64,000 bases of DNA, taken from the NCBI GenBank assembly GCA_964396165.1, contig CAYNEF010000011.1:1-64000 (forward strand). Direction: 5' to 3'. The stretch comes from CALCZU01 sp964396165. Its GTDB lineage: Bacteria > Bdellovibrionota > FAC87 > UBA2466. The first letter of the stretch is position 1. Every line of letters begins with the position of its first letter. Positions 36,002 through 45,298 of the stretch are shown piece after piece. The position numbers and the translations under genes are program-made. A model generated the notes under the pieces. That model searched no databases and was not told the origin of the DNA. It saw only the letters and a list, made by a program, of their open reading frames with translations.

Positions 36002-36901
36002 ATGAATGCAGCGTGTAAACTATTAGTGATCTTGTTTCTTGCAAACATGTCGTTTGCAGCAAGTGACGGTGAAGTAGAATGCCAATCTTACGATTCAGAA
36101 CATCTGGGTCGTGAAGTGAAGTATTGCGTACAAAGAAGCCATCCCGAAGTCACTGCTTCCAATGAACGCGTTGTTTATTTCTTTCATGGGATGAAAGGAA
36201 ATTCGGGAGAGTGGAAGAGCAAGGGTTATGCAGAAGCTCTTAATCAATTAACGAATTCCTCTGAAGTTCCTCCAATGACCGTTGTATCTTTCGATACGGA
36301 CGGACAAAGTTTTTTCACAGACTATGGCAATAATCACACTGGCTCTAGATCTTACGAAACATGGCTGACTGAAGAGTTCATGCCCTTTATCGAAAATACT
36401 TACCACGTTTGCAATGAAAGAAAATGCCGTGCAACTGCAGGCTTTTCGATGGGCGGATTAGGGGCCATTAAGACAGCCCTTCGCCATCCAGATTTGTTTG
36501 CAGTCGGGGCTGGCAGTTGTCCTGCGTTGCCACCGTTCAATGCATTTGATTCCGATTCTCAATGGGGTGCTTATTTCTCCAGACATCCTATCGGTGGATT
36601 CAAAGGATTTTTTCTTCTCGACATCATTCGAAGCGTATTTGCCTCTCGCTCCGTATTTGATCAACACGATCCTTCTGTGATTACAGAAAATTGGAATCAA
36701 AGTGTTCCCTTTCCAGCAATGTATTTTGATGTCGGCGGTAAGGATACTTACGGCTTTCAAGAAGGGGTCGCTCGTTTTCAGGAAATTTTGGATCGCAAAG
36801 GATTCAAGTACAAAAATTTCTACGATCCCAATGCAGCTCACGATATTTACAAGAAGCAGGCTCCAGTGGTTGTGAGTTTCTTGCGTGATAGCTTAATCTG
36901 A
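36002..36901 (+). CDS. Secreted esterase-D-like hydrolase
   Basis: Start set at ATG 36002 behind GGGGG; an in-frame ATG at 35903 overlaps the upstream gene and adds 33 residues without signal character. The signal peptide is MNAACKLLVILFLANMSFA. GFSMGG carries the Ser nucleophile, and DVGGKDTYG and NAAHD hold the likely Asp and His. The layout matches the putative-esterase family (esterase D, feruloyl and acetyl-xylan esterases, mycolyltransferase-like). With the GH1 enzyme upstream, removal of acyl groups from glycans is plausible. It ends at a strong terminator. Confidence 0.85.
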   Translation: MNAACKLLVILFLANMSFAASDGEVECQSYDSEHLGREVKYCVQRSHPEVTASNERVVYFFHGMKGNSGEWKSKGYAEALNQLTNSSEVPPMTVVSFDTDGQSFFTDYGNNHTGSRSYETWLTEEFMPFIENTYHVCNERKCRATAGFSMGGLGAIKTALRHPDLFAVGAGSCPALPPFNAFDSDSQWGAYFSRHPIGGFKGFFLLDIIRSVFASRSVFDQHDPSVITENWNQSVPFPAMYFDVGGKDTYGFQEGVARFQEILDRKGFKYKNFYDPNAAHDIYKKQAPVVVSFLRDSLI

Positions 36902-36907
36902 TTATTG

Positions 36908-36942
36908 AAAAAGCCGGGAAGACTTGGTCCCGGCTTTTTTTT
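36908..36942. terminator. Bidirectional Rho-independent terminator
   Basis: AAAAAGCCGGGA pairs with TCCCGGCTTTTT around an 8-base loop, with T-runs on both strands, between convergent genes. Confidence 0.92.
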
Positions 36943-39634
36943 AAAATTGCCTATCTACAATAGATAAAAGTCTCAGTGCTTTGATACAGTAGTACTTAAC
37001 CATCTGTGCGCCTCTGTATTTAGGGCGAACATAGGGCTTTGTTTCTTGAGTAAATAAATGCTGGTTAAAAGCTTCTAATTGTTTAGCGTAAGCAGCATCG
37101 CGCACAATAACACCTGATTCCGAATCTGTTCTGCTCCCACGCATGTTCATGTTACTGGAACCGACATAGGCTGTTTTTCCGTCTATTTCGAGCGATTTCC
37201 CATGTAAAAAGTCTGGTCCTTGATGGGTAAAGATTTGAACCCCCATTTTTTGCAATTCATACGATTGCATTGCAAACACATCCAAGCTGATTTTAACATC
37301 TGTTGTCTCGACTGCAGGGACAATGATCTGCACTTTTACTTTGCGGGTTAAGGCACGGTGAAAGGCTTCCACATACTCTTTTGGAAAATTTGGATAGGGT
37401 GTCGTGACAGTTATATGGTCTGTCGCCTTATCCATCTCTTTGATAAATTCTTGATCCAAAGGAGATAAACCGCCTTTTTTCCCTGGCGAATCATGTACAA
37501 ACTGTATCGATTCGACAGGAACCATTTTAGATACCCAATCTTGCGGAGTATGTTTTGCGGAATTCATGACATTTAAATACCTGTCAAAGTTCTCATGTGC
37601 TTTTGCTGTGCCTTCAGGAGTTGCTTCTGAGAGGTCCGGAGCTTTAGAAACTTCCCACAGATCTTCCAAGTGCTGTTTTGCTTCGTCCACTGCATCCCCT
37701 TGCATGATGGCCGCTGTACTTTTGTAACTAATTCCAGCTTTGCCGCCTTTTCTTTGCATTCTGAAATTGATGTTCTGTACGTTTCTATCGCCTGTTTCTA
37801 AAACCTTTTGTCCACCTAAATAGAGCAATTTATCGTGCATACGATTGTATGTGCCTGGTTTGAGGTAAGTAGTGAATTTGGATAAATCAACTGGATTAAA
37901 TATTCTAATTTCTACGCCAGATTCTTTTAGAGCTTTTAAAACATCAGCATCCAGTGCTGCATCCACCCAATTTTCAGGTGCCCAGCCATCGAGAATCACT
38001 CGGACTTTTGCGCCGCGTTTTTGTGCTGCTTCTCTTAAGCCAGCAAGGGTGGCAGCTCCCACTTTATTGCCATCCCATAAGTAGTAAGCAGCAAAAATTT
38101 CTTTACTTTCGCCTTTGATGAGATCCCAGCGGGCATTGCCTACATCTTCTTCTTTGTCCATGAAAAGGGCTCTGCCAGGGTGTTCTTTAAAAGGGCTTTG
38201 TGCTGCAGGTGGAACGACTTGTAAATGTACCGGAGGACCGCGTACTCCGTTTGCGTTTCCATGCGCTAAATCTAGAGGGTGCTTGGGTTGTGCCAGCGCC
38301 CAGTCTGCAATTTTTTTCTGATCGACCATCGCGCGCAGTTCGCTTTGCGCTTTGACCATTTCATCTTGTAGCTTGGGATCTTTTAATATCTTTTGTGTCA
38401 GCTCGCCCACTTTGGACTGATCCTTGGTGGTGATCGCCATTTTTTGAGCTGCGAAAAATTCAGAGTTGAAGGCTTCTTGCCCGCCGTTGATATCCAGAAA
38501 TATTGCGGGCCTTTGCATGACGCCGACTTCGCTGGAAGAAAGACCTCCAGTTTTTGTCACGATGACATCAGCTGCTTTCATGTAGTTAAAAAGCTCTGCT
38601 TGTGGCGTAAGTCCCAGTACTTTTAAAGTAATATTTTTAGGTAACGTAGGAAGCAGTTTATTTAAAGTCTCGACATGCTTTAAATTGCGCGCACAGACTG
38701 CGACGATTTGTAACGGCTCTCCGTTGGCTGCATCTGCCATGGATTTTACCATGAGCTCGAAGTTTCCTACTCCTGCAGATCCGCTCACTAAGAGAATGGT
38801 TTTTTGTTTTGGATCAAGATTTTTACTTTCTAGATATTTGTCTCTTTCCTCTGTTGATAATTTGTCAAAAGCCTTTGGATTTACCGGCATTCCGGTTGTC
38901 TGAATTTTGTCCCCACTTAAGAAACCTTTATTGATCCATTCCTGACGAATCGCCTCGTGAGGAACAAAGCTCATATCGATTTTAGAGCCCATTTTTGCAA
39001 AATATTCGGTGTTTACGTAGTCCGTTAAGACTTGAGCGATAGGTATATCTTTTAATTTCCCTTTATCTTTAAGGTTGATCAGCGCTTCAGTTGCATGGTT
39101 AAAAGTGGAGATAATAAGTGTGGGATTTTGTTCCTCGAGATACTTGCCGACTCTATCTGGCTTGTGGCCAAGAGCTACACTCGTGTTCCCAACGGAATCG
39201 AGTTTAACCGCATCTTCCATGTATTGTCTGTACCAAGTGTCATACCCTTTAGGGTTGTTCTTGGTCATAAAGTCATAAAAGTGTCCGACAAACCAACGGC
39301 GTATCGGATTTTGAAAGTCACGAATATCTTTTAAAACAATTTCAGCTTTAGGATGTTGCTTTCTAACTTCTGCTTCAATTGCTTGTGCTGCACTATGATG
39401 GCCAAAGCCAATAGAGGCCCAAAAAATGACGATTTTTTCTTTGCCTTCAGCCGTCTTCTGAACTTGTACAATGGGTTCAGGGCTAGAAATTTGTGCTGTG
39501 GTAGTTGCTGCATCACTGGCCGGGTTTTCCGCTCTAACAGGAAAACTGGTTGTCGTTGTTGCCAAGAAAAAAAGAATAAACGTAGAAAACGTAATTCTCT
39601 TTTTCCAATATGAATGCTTTTTAGACGTATTCAT
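36941..39634 (-). CDS. Exported MGDG-synthase/UgtP-like glycosyltransferase fused to phospholipase D
   Basis: Start set at ATG 39634 (an in-frame ATG at 39694 adds 20 residues before a standard signal). 897 residues. A signal or anchor segment (TFSTFILFFLATTTTSF) is followed by an MGDG-synthase-type N-domain with GFGHHSAAQAI (about residue 72) and a GT28 C-domain with KTGGLSSSE and GGQEAFNSEFF, which in this family bind UDP-sugar and acceptor diacylglycerol. From about residue 500 comes a phospholipase-D part. The first HKD is altered (HDKLLYLG, Gly for Asp, near 598) and the second is intact (HGKSLEID with GSSNMN, near 808). The fusion of glycolipid synthase and PLD, plus apparent export, is unusual. 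It may exchange phospholipid headgroups for sugars, which is inference. Confidence 0.85.
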   Translation of the reverse strand: MNTSKKHSYWKKRITFSTFILFFLATTTTSFPVRAENPASDAATTTAQISSPEPIVQVQKTAEGKEKIVIFWASIGFGHHSAAQAIEAEVRKQHPKAEIVLKDIRDFQNPIRRWFVGHFYDFMTKNNPKGYDTWYRQYMEDAVKLDSVGNTSVALGHKPDRVGKYLEEQNPTLIISTFNHATEALINLKDKGKLKDIPIAQVLTDYVNTEYFAKMGSKIDMSFVPHEAIRQEWINKGFLSGDKIQTTGMPVNPKAFDKLSTEERDKYLESKNLDPKQKTILLVSGSAGVGNFELMVKSMADAANGEPLQIVAVCARNLKHVETLNKLLPTLPKNITLKVLGLTPQAELFNYMKAADVIVTKTGGLSSSEVGVMQRPAIFLDINGGQEAFNSEFFAAQKMAITTKDQSKVGELTQKILKDPKLQDEMVKAQSELRAMVDQKKIADWALAQPKHPLDLAHGNANGVRGPPVHLQVVPPAAQSPFKEHPGRALFMDKEEDVGNARWDLIKGESKEIFAAYYLWDGNKVGAATLAGLREAAQKRGAKVRVILDGWAPENWVDAALDADVLKALKESGVEIRIFNPVDLSKFTTYLKPGTYNRMHDKLLYLGGQKVLETGDRNVQNINFRMQRKGGKAGISYKSTAAIMQGDAVDEAKQHLEDLWEVSKAPDLSEATPEGTAKAHENFDRYLNVMNSAKHTPQDWVSKMVPVESIQFVHDSPGKKGGLSPLDQEFIKEMDKATDHITVTTPYPNFPKEYVEAFHRALTRKVKVQIIVPAVETTDVKISLDVFAMQSYELQKMGVQIFTHQGPDFLHGKSLEIDGKTAYVGSSNMNMRGSRTDSESGVIVRDAAYAKQLEAFNQHLFTQETKPYVRPKYRGAQMVKYYCIKALRLLSIVDRQF

Positions 39635-39847
39635 TCTGTCCCAATATCCCCTATAAGTACGTGCCCGGTAAAAACTGCAACCGAGGTGCCACAAACCGTC
39701 ACTTAAATTTTTTTAATTTTCGGCTATGCTACCGCCAGAATACGAGACTAATTGTGTGTTTTTAATAAAGAATCGCTGTACAAACTTTTGACAGTGCTAA
39801 TCGCCATAGACAAGATTGAAACACTTCCCAATGCAGTGAGATTGCTT

Positions 39848-39947
39848 NNNNNNNNNNNNNNNNNNNNNNNNNNNNNNNNNNNNNNNNNNNNNNNNNNNNN
39901 NNNNNNNNNNNNNNNNNNNNNNNNNNNNNNNNNNNNNNNNNNNNNNN
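39848..39947. other. Assembly gap (100 N)
   Basis: Exactly 100 unknown bases, a placeholder length. The left flank ends GAGATTGCTT and the right flank begins CTGTCATTGCGAGG, the two ends expected of a dispersed palindromic repeat, so a repeat probably caused the break. The 367 bp between 39634 and 40001 hold no gene apart from this. Confidence 0.95.
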
Positions 39948-39948
39948 C

Positions 39949-39988
39949 TGTCATTGCGAGGCCGTTAGGACGTGGTAATCCCCTCGCA
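39949..39988. repeat. Dispersed palindromic repeat fragment (CATTGCGAGG type)
   Basis: TGTCATTGCGAGG....GTGGTAATCCCCTCGCA contains a perfect 7-bp inverted repeat (TGCGAGG/CCTCGCA) and matches the style of intergenic CATTGCGAGG...GCAATC elements that I remember from several bacterial genomes. It abuts the assembly gap. Confidence 0.5.
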
Positions 39989-40000
39989 CAAGCAAGTAAA

Positions 40001-40885
40001 CTACAAATGCTTTGCTTCGAGATATTCAGCCAGTTTTCTTGGATAGTCCGTGATAATGGCATCTACGCCGTTTTCTATGAGGGTGTCCCACTCGTCTTCT
40101 TTATTAGGAGTGTAAGGTGCTAAAGTCAGACCCAAATCATGGCATGTTTTTACATTCGCCTCATTAACTAATTTAAAAGCGGGAGAAGCTATGGAAGCTC
40201 CTATTTTAGCCGTTTCTTCACAAAATCTTTTACTACTTGTAAACAAGGCAGATAAACGAAGTTTAGGTTCTAATTCTTTTGCAGCTGTCAGTGTTCGAAA
40301 GTCAAAACTTTGTAAGACTGAACGTTCCACTAGATTGTATTTTTTTAATAAAGTAAGAATCGCCTCGACAAACATTTGGGGATCTGGTGATCGCCGCACG
40401 TCTTGGTTCATTTTCGTTTCGATATTTAATTGAATCGTATCGGATTTACTTTGCACTAATTTCAAAACTGCTTCCAGCGTAGGCTTTGGAGTTCCAGGTA
40501 CAAGCTTCTGCTCTGGAAAGCCAGGATTGGGTGTAGAGCCGCAATCGTATTTTGAGATTTGCTCGGCAGTCAAACTAGAAATAGCTATAGAATGGGTGAC
40601 TTGTTTCCCATTAGGATCTTTGCATCTTGCACCGTCTATATAGGGGTCATGACTGACGATTAATATCCCGTCTTTTGAGAGTACTGTATCCAGTTCGATG
40701 AAATCTGCGGGAATGCTCATTGCTTCTTCAAAAGCAGGAAGAGTATTTTCCGGGTGCGTACCTCGTGACCCTCTGTGCCCATGAATTTGTACAACGCGTT
40801 TTGGCACCGTACTAGCACTTAAACCCAATTGGACATTAACAAGGAGAAAAATGATGGATAAAAATCCCTGTGAAAGTGAGAACAT
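40001..40885 (-). CDS. Secreted glycerophosphodiester phosphodiesterase
   Basis: 294 residues, GGGGAGG Shine-Dalgarno. A signal peptide (FLSIIFLLVNVQLGLSA) precedes the GDPD TIM barrel. HGHRGSRGTHPENT gives the catalytic His-Arg and Glu region, FIELDT and VSHDPYIDG the metal-binding Glu/Asp and second His, and LNIETK a further metal-site Glu. It releases alcohol and glycerol 3-phosphate from deacylated phospholipids, probably in the periplasm. A nearby exported GT-PLD fusion and hydrolases suggest a lipid-turnover theme. Confidence 0.92.
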   Translation of the reverse strand: MFSLSQGFLSIIFLLVNVQLGLSASTVPKRVVQIHGHRGSRGTHPENTLPAFEEAMSIPADFIELDTVLSKDGILIVSHDPYIDGARCKDPNGKQVTHSIAISSLTAEQISKYDCGSTPNPGFPEQKLVPGTPKPTLEAVLKLVQSKSDTIQLNIETKMNQDVRRSPDPQMFVEAILTLLKKYNLVERSVLQSFDFRTLTAAKELEPKLRLSALFTSSKRFCEETAKIGASIASPAFKLVNEANVKTCHDLGLTLAPYTPNKEDEWDTLIENGVDAIITDYPRKLAEYLEAKHL

Positions 40886-40974
40886 TTAAAGGCCTCCCCA
40901 ATTCTCAAGAATTTATCATTGGAAATTACATTTCGATATAGAAAAGTGATATTTTCGGCTTCGCGGATATTGAG

Positions 40975-41757
40975 TTATACGCCTATTTTTTCCAGAACTT
41001 TTTTAAGTACTGCATTAAACTCATCAGGTTTTTCGAGCATAGGGTAATGCCCGACACCCGGAATAGATGCTGCATCGAAGTTTGAGAGATACTTGCGATT
41101 GCCCAGTACATTAGTAGGGAGCATATTTGAATTGATTGCGCGTACGGGAACTTGTACTTTTTTTGCTGTCTCTCGCATATCCGTTTTGTAAAACGGTTCT
41201 AGAAGATTAATCGCCAGAACTTTTGGCACTGCTGCAATTTCCTCTAAAATTCGAGAAGTAACTGTCTGTGGTGACTGAGCAGTAAAAAGAAACTTCGCCA
41301 TATGGCTATAGACCATCGCTTTGAAATCTTCTTGCATCATTTGAAAGAAAGGCGCTGCATCTTCAAAGGAAATCATTTTTTCTAGATCGTGAATCGTATC
41401 TACAAAGATAACGGCACTTGTATTTTTGATAAGGGGAGCTGCTTCCAGAACATTGGAACCAGACATGGAGTGGCCTACGAGAACTAATTTTTCAGATTTT
41501 ATTTTGTTAGCGACAGCAATGATGTCTTCAGCATACGAGCGAACTGTCCAGTCTTTACGGTTTTTGGTAGATCGTCCATGACCCGCAAGATCCATTTGTA
41601 CGACACAATAGTTTTTTGCAAAGTAGTCTCGTTGAAAATCCCACCAACGTGCATTGCCAAGCCATCCGTGTACAAATAGAAGGGCAGTGTCTGATTCCCC
41701 TGTCACATCAAAATAAATTTGTTCTCCGTCTGGAGAGGTTGCAGTGTGTATTTGCAT
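40975..41757 (-). CDS. Alpha/beta hydrolase
   Basis: 260 residues without an evident signal peptide, hence probably cytoplasmic. LLFVHGWLGNARWW is the oxyanion loop, GHSMSG the Ser nucleophile (about residue 97), and GVGHYPMLEKP carries the catalytic His. The family includes esterases, lactonases and MhpC/BioH-like enzymes; substrate unknown. The start ATG has no clear Shine-Dalgarno. Confidence 0.85.
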   Translation of the reverse strand: MQIHTATSPDGEQIYFDVTGESDTALLFVHGWLGNARWWDFQRDYFAKNYCVVQMDLAGHGRSTKNRKDWTVRSYAEDIIAVANKIKSEKLVLVGHSMSGSNVLEAAPLIKNTSAVIFVDTIHDLEKMISFEDAAPFFQMMQEDFKAMVYSHMAKFLFTAQSPQTVTSRILEEIAAVPKVLAINLLEPFYKTDMRETAKKVQVPVRAINSNMLPTNVLGNRKYLSNFDAASIPGVGHYPMLEKPDEFNAVLKKVLEKIGV

Positions 41758-41966
41758 TACAGAAAGTATTGCAGTCTGAAGCCTTTGTGTAAAGTAGGAG
41801 GCATAGTTGTTAGGCTAGGAATTTCGGGAGCTTGTATTTTTTGCCGACATAGCTGAAAGTCTTATTGCAGGAAAGGATTTAAAAACTTGTCAGTGTGGAG
41901 ATTGCGGGTAAAACTGTCTTTAAGAAGAATATAAGTGTTTTAACTACCGAACTGAGGAGTAAAAAA

Positions 41967-42206
41967 ATGGCTATGATTATGATCGTATTAATTGGGTTTG
42001 TAGTCGGGCTGATTGCCAGATTTTTGATGCCGGGCAAAGATAAAGCGGGCTTCATTTTGACTTCTGTACTGGGTATCGCAGGCTCAGTTTTTGCGACATT
42101 TCTTGGACAAACTTTGGGGTGGTATATGTATGGAGAAGCAGCGGGCTTCTTAGCTTCTGTCATCGGTGCGATGTTGGTATTGGCAGTTGCTCGGGCTGTC
42201 CGTTAG
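41967..42206 (+). CDS. GlsB/YeaQ/YmgE-family small membrane protein
   Basis: 79 residues from ATG 41967, fixed by GAGGAGT 8 bases upstream. Three hydrophobic segments are separated by Gly-rich turns, with LIARFLMPGKDKAGF and LGIAGSVFATFLG typical of the transglycosylase-associated (GlsB/YeaQ/YmgE) stress family of inner-membrane proteins. The molecular role of the family is unclear; members are often induced by envelope or osmotic stress. Confidence 0.85.
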   Translation: MAMIMIVLIGFVVGLIARFLMPGKDKAGFILTSVLGIAGSVFATFLGQTLGWYMYGEAAGFLASVIGAMLVLAVARAVR

Positions 42207-42218
42207 TAAAGTTCAGTA

Positions 42219-43172
42219 CTATTCTTCTTTGTCTATATCTTCGGTTTTTAAGCCATCGTCATCTTGACCTGCTCGAAGGAAAGTGAAGTTTCCTTCTTTT
42301 ATACTTGGGTCTTCGTGGTTTCTCGTGGCTGTAAGTTTCCAGGTATAAAATCCCAAAGGAATTTTTGTTTCAATGCTGGGGACTTCAGATTCAAGAGTTT
42401 TGAATAAAAGATTTGATCGGTATATCTCTAACTTATATTTGATGCCGGTGAGCGGAATGCGTTTCCAGCGAAAAACTAAAGGACCGTCCGTATCAAAAAC
42501 CTGCACGCCCGACTTCGGAGATACTACTTCCAATTCGTAATGCTGTAGTCTGTCGAGTTTTGTTTTTGTGAATTCGATTTTTTGGAGTTCTGCGCGTTTT
42601 TTCTTGTTGTTGAAATAAGTCGCAAGACTCTGAGAAAGTGCTACACGTTCAGATTGTAAGGGATCGGATACAACTGGGGGCGTAAACTCTATTTTTGGCA
42701 ATGGTTCTATTTTTTCTGGAAGTCGGATTGTCGCTTTTTCTTTCGTCAGAAGCGGGCGTCCGTTCACACGTGCTTTCTTTGTTGTTTCTTTAGCGTCCAG
42801 TGTGCCTTCCAAAAGAGTAATTTCTATCTGGTCTCGTATCAGTTTATCTAGTTGCAGCATAGTTCCTGCTTGAAGAGTGAAACTGTTTCCCTGAATTTTT
42901 AATTCTGCTGTACTGCCAACTGGGACATACAGAGTGTCCAGCCAATAGACCGGTTGAGTTCCTTTTAAAACTTCCCAAAAGAGGGTTTTTGACTGTCGGC
43001 GTTGAGTTACTCCGACTATCTCTATTGTGCCAACGGGGTTCTTATTCGTAGTATCGTTTACACCAATGTGGCCGCTCCACTGCATATAAGTGGAAAAGAA
43101 TAGACCCAATAAGCCGATTAAGACAATTAGCTTGTCAGTCAGCATCAAATCCATGTTTTTAACAATTGTCAT
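42219..43172 (-). CDS. FecR-like single-pass membrane protein
   Basis: 317 residues. One N-terminal membrane segment (KLIVLIGLLGLFFSTYMQW) puts the rest in the periplasm. VPVGSTAELKIQGNSFTLQAGTMLQL followed by ITLLEGTLDA looks like a FecR-type beta domain, and the C-terminal part (about 215-300) an Ig-like strand pattern with FRWKRIP. It is divergent from the PP2C phosphatase gene, 148 bp away, and FecR-like proteins often pair with signalling enzymes, so it may be the sensor of that system. Confidence 0.65.
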   Translation of the reverse strand: MTIVKNMDLMLTDKLIVLIGLLGLFFSTYMQWSGHIGVNDTTNKNPVGTIEIVGVTQRRQSKTLFWEVLKGTQPVYWLDTLYVPVGSTAELKIQGNSFTLQAGTMLQLDKLIRDQIEITLLEGTLDAKETTKKARVNGRPLLTKEKATIRLPEKIEPLPKIEFTPPVVSDPLQSERVALSQSLATYFNNKKKRAELQKIEFTKTKLDRLQHYELEVVSPKSGVQVFDTDGPLVFRWKRIPLTGIKYKLEIYRSNLLFKTLESEVPSIETKIPLGFYTWKLTATRNHEDPSIKEGNFTFLRAGQDDDGLKTEDIDKEE

Positions 43173-43320
43173 ACGCAGTAGACCTTCGGTGCCTTTTCGG
43201 AAATTTCAAGAAAATACTTAAAAGTTTTTTACGAGCGGAAATGAGCAATTTGTAGCCAAATACTCATATTTTCACCGTTTTTTTCCGAAAAGATAAATAG
43301 GTTTCGCCCTTGGCTTCGAA

Positions 43321-45294
43321 ATGAAAATTTCACTCAAATACAAATTTCTTATCGTACTTATCTCTACCATGGTCGTGGGTTTTTCTCTGTTCTTCTATCT
43401 TGCTCAAAATGTGTTTTCTGAAGATAAGAGACTTTTTATCATGGACTTGAACTTGGCGATTCTAAAGTCCTCCACTACTGAGATCAAGTATGGTTTAAAA
43501 AGCCGTATAGATGCATTGCAAAGAATTATACCAAAAGTATACTCGCAAGATCCGTCTATTACCGCTTCAGATAAAACCTTGTTTTCGGAAAGTCATGTTC
43601 CCTTGCAAGAGGAACTCTTAGGAATTCAGTTCTACCAAGTGAATGAGAGTACAGGAAAATATGAGCAGTCCCGTAACTACCAGAATAAAGAATTATACGA
43701 GAAGATGGGGTTGAGAGAAGAGTTTCCCGCCGAGCTGGAAGAAAAAGTACCATTGCATATAAACGAGTTCAGTAAAGAAGAGCTTTCCGGAATCCGCTTA
43801 ATAAACCGTTCTGTTTCGCTTGGAAAAGATAATAATATTTCAGAGACTCCTGTTTTAACCATACTATTTGGTACAGAAACTATCAGTAACTCGTCTACGT
43901 CTAAAGGGATGATTGTCGCAGTGGATCTGGTTCAGGATTTTCTACAGAAAGTATTAGGCCAATCTGAATTTGCAGATATCTTTTTGATCTCAAAACAAGG
44001 AATGCTTATTAGTCACCATTCTTTAAACGATTTGGTCCAATCAACCGGGAAACCACTTACACATCCCATTGTAGCGAAGCTACAGAGTAAGCAATTCCCC
44101 AGAGAAAGTATCCAGGCGCAAATCGGGAATGAAATTTATTTGTGTAATGTAAGTGAGACTGCATTTTCCGATGTTTTCGCGGTGTCGCAAATTAAGCAGA
44201 GCGAAGCCTTCAGTGCGCTTAAAGAATTACGGTCTCAAACTCTAATATATGGCGTATTTGTTCTTTCTTTCGCACTTATTTTCAGTGTGCTGTTCGCTTC
44301 TAGATTGACCCACAACATTCGAAAACTCGGGGAAGCTTCTAAAGAAATTGCTTCTGGAAAATTAGATATTACGCTCGATATACGTTCTTCAGATGAAGTG
44401 AGTCAGGTGGCCGACAGTTTTCTTATTATGAGTAAGAAAATTTCTGCCTTACTTGTGGAATCAGTTCAACGCGCGAAACTTGAAAAAGAACTGGAAACTG
44501 CGAGTTTAATTCAATCTACCGTTTTAACCCCACCTGAAATCAACCACCCATCTGTAGATTTAGCAGCTTATTACGGACCCTCTTCGGAGTGCGGGGGTGA
44601 CTATTGGGATGCCTTTATTATCAATGACAAACTAACGGTGATTATCGGAGATGCCACTGGACATGGAGCTCCTGCTGCTATTGTTACTGCGGTCGCAAAG
44701 AGTTGTTTTTCTACTCTCAGGTTACTTTTTGTGAAAGAACCCTTAGCGCCCAATTATATTCTTACCTGTCTCAATAATATTATTTACAGTTCGTGCCGTG
44801 GAAAACTTTTGATGACGATGTGTGTGTTTCAGTTAAATTTGAAAACCGGTGAAGTGACTGTTTGTAATGCCGGACACTATGCTCCTTACTGGATCCAGTC
44901 TAGCGACAAGGCGGAAGCGTCTAATCATCGATCCATTAAAAATCTTTATGCGCGTGCTGATATTTTGGGAGTAGATCCGCATACTCAATACAAGGTAGCT
45001 CAGTATCAACTAAAAAAGAATGATACTATTGTGCTGCTTACTGATGGAGTTTTAGAATCCAAAAATAACACGCATAATGAGTGGGGCGAAAACCATTTCA
45101 AAAAAGCACTCTATAAATATGCTGCTAAGTCTACTGCCGCAATCAGAGATGGACTCATTCATGAATTAAAGAGGTTTTCTGAGGGAGTTTCGCAGCCTGA
45201 CGATATTACTTTCACAGTGTTGAGATGGAAGGGAAATACCGAAGTAAAAGCAGAGCCGCCAAAAACAGATACTAAGCCACTTGCCGCAGCTTGA
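43321..45294 (+). CDS. Membrane sensor with HAMP and PP2C (RsbU/SpoIIE-type) phosphatase
   Basis: 657 residues. Membrane segments at about 9-29 and 307-327 enclose a periplasmic Cache-like sensor domain of about 280 residues. A HAMP linker (about 330-385), a short coiled coil and a PP2C-type Ser/Thr phosphatase domain follow. Metal-binding motifs are SSECGGDYWD, GDATGHG, NAGHYAPYW, LTDGVLE and QPDDITF, all present. RsbU-like enzymes dephosphorylate anti-sigma-factor antagonists in partner-switching cascades; no antagonist gene is visible nearby. Confidence 0.9.
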   Translation: MKISLKYKFLIVLISTMVVGFSLFFYLAQNVFSEDKRLFIMDLNLAILKSSTTEIKYGLKSRIDALQRIIPKVYSQDPSITASDKTLFSESHVPLQEELLGIQFYQVNESTGKYEQSRNYQNKELYEKMGLREEFPAELEEKVPLHINEFSKEELSGIRLINRSVSLGKDNNISETPVLTILFGTETISNSSTSKGMIVAVDLVQDFLQKVLGQSEFADIFLISKQGMLISHHSLNDLVQSTGKPLTHPIVAKLQSKQFPRESIQAQIGNEIYLCNVSETAFSDVFAVSQIKQSEAFSALKELRSQTLIYGVFVLSFALIFSVLFASRLTHNIRKLGEASKEIASGKLDITLDIRSSDEVSQVADSFLIMSKKISALLVESVQRAKLEKELETASLIQSTVLTPPEINHPSVDLAAYYGPSSECGGDYWDAFIINDKLTVIIGDATGHGAPAAIVTAVAKSCFSTLRLLFVKEPLAPNYILTCLNNIIYSSCRGKLLMTMCVFQLNLKTGEVTVCNAGHYAPYWIQSSDKAEASNHRSIKNLYARADILGVDPHTQYKVAQYQLKKNDTIVLLTDGVLESKNNTHNEWGENHFKKALYKYAAKSTAAIRDGLIHELKRFSEGVSQPDDITFTVLRWKGNTEVKAEPPKTDTKPLAAA

Positions 45295-45298
45295 GTGT

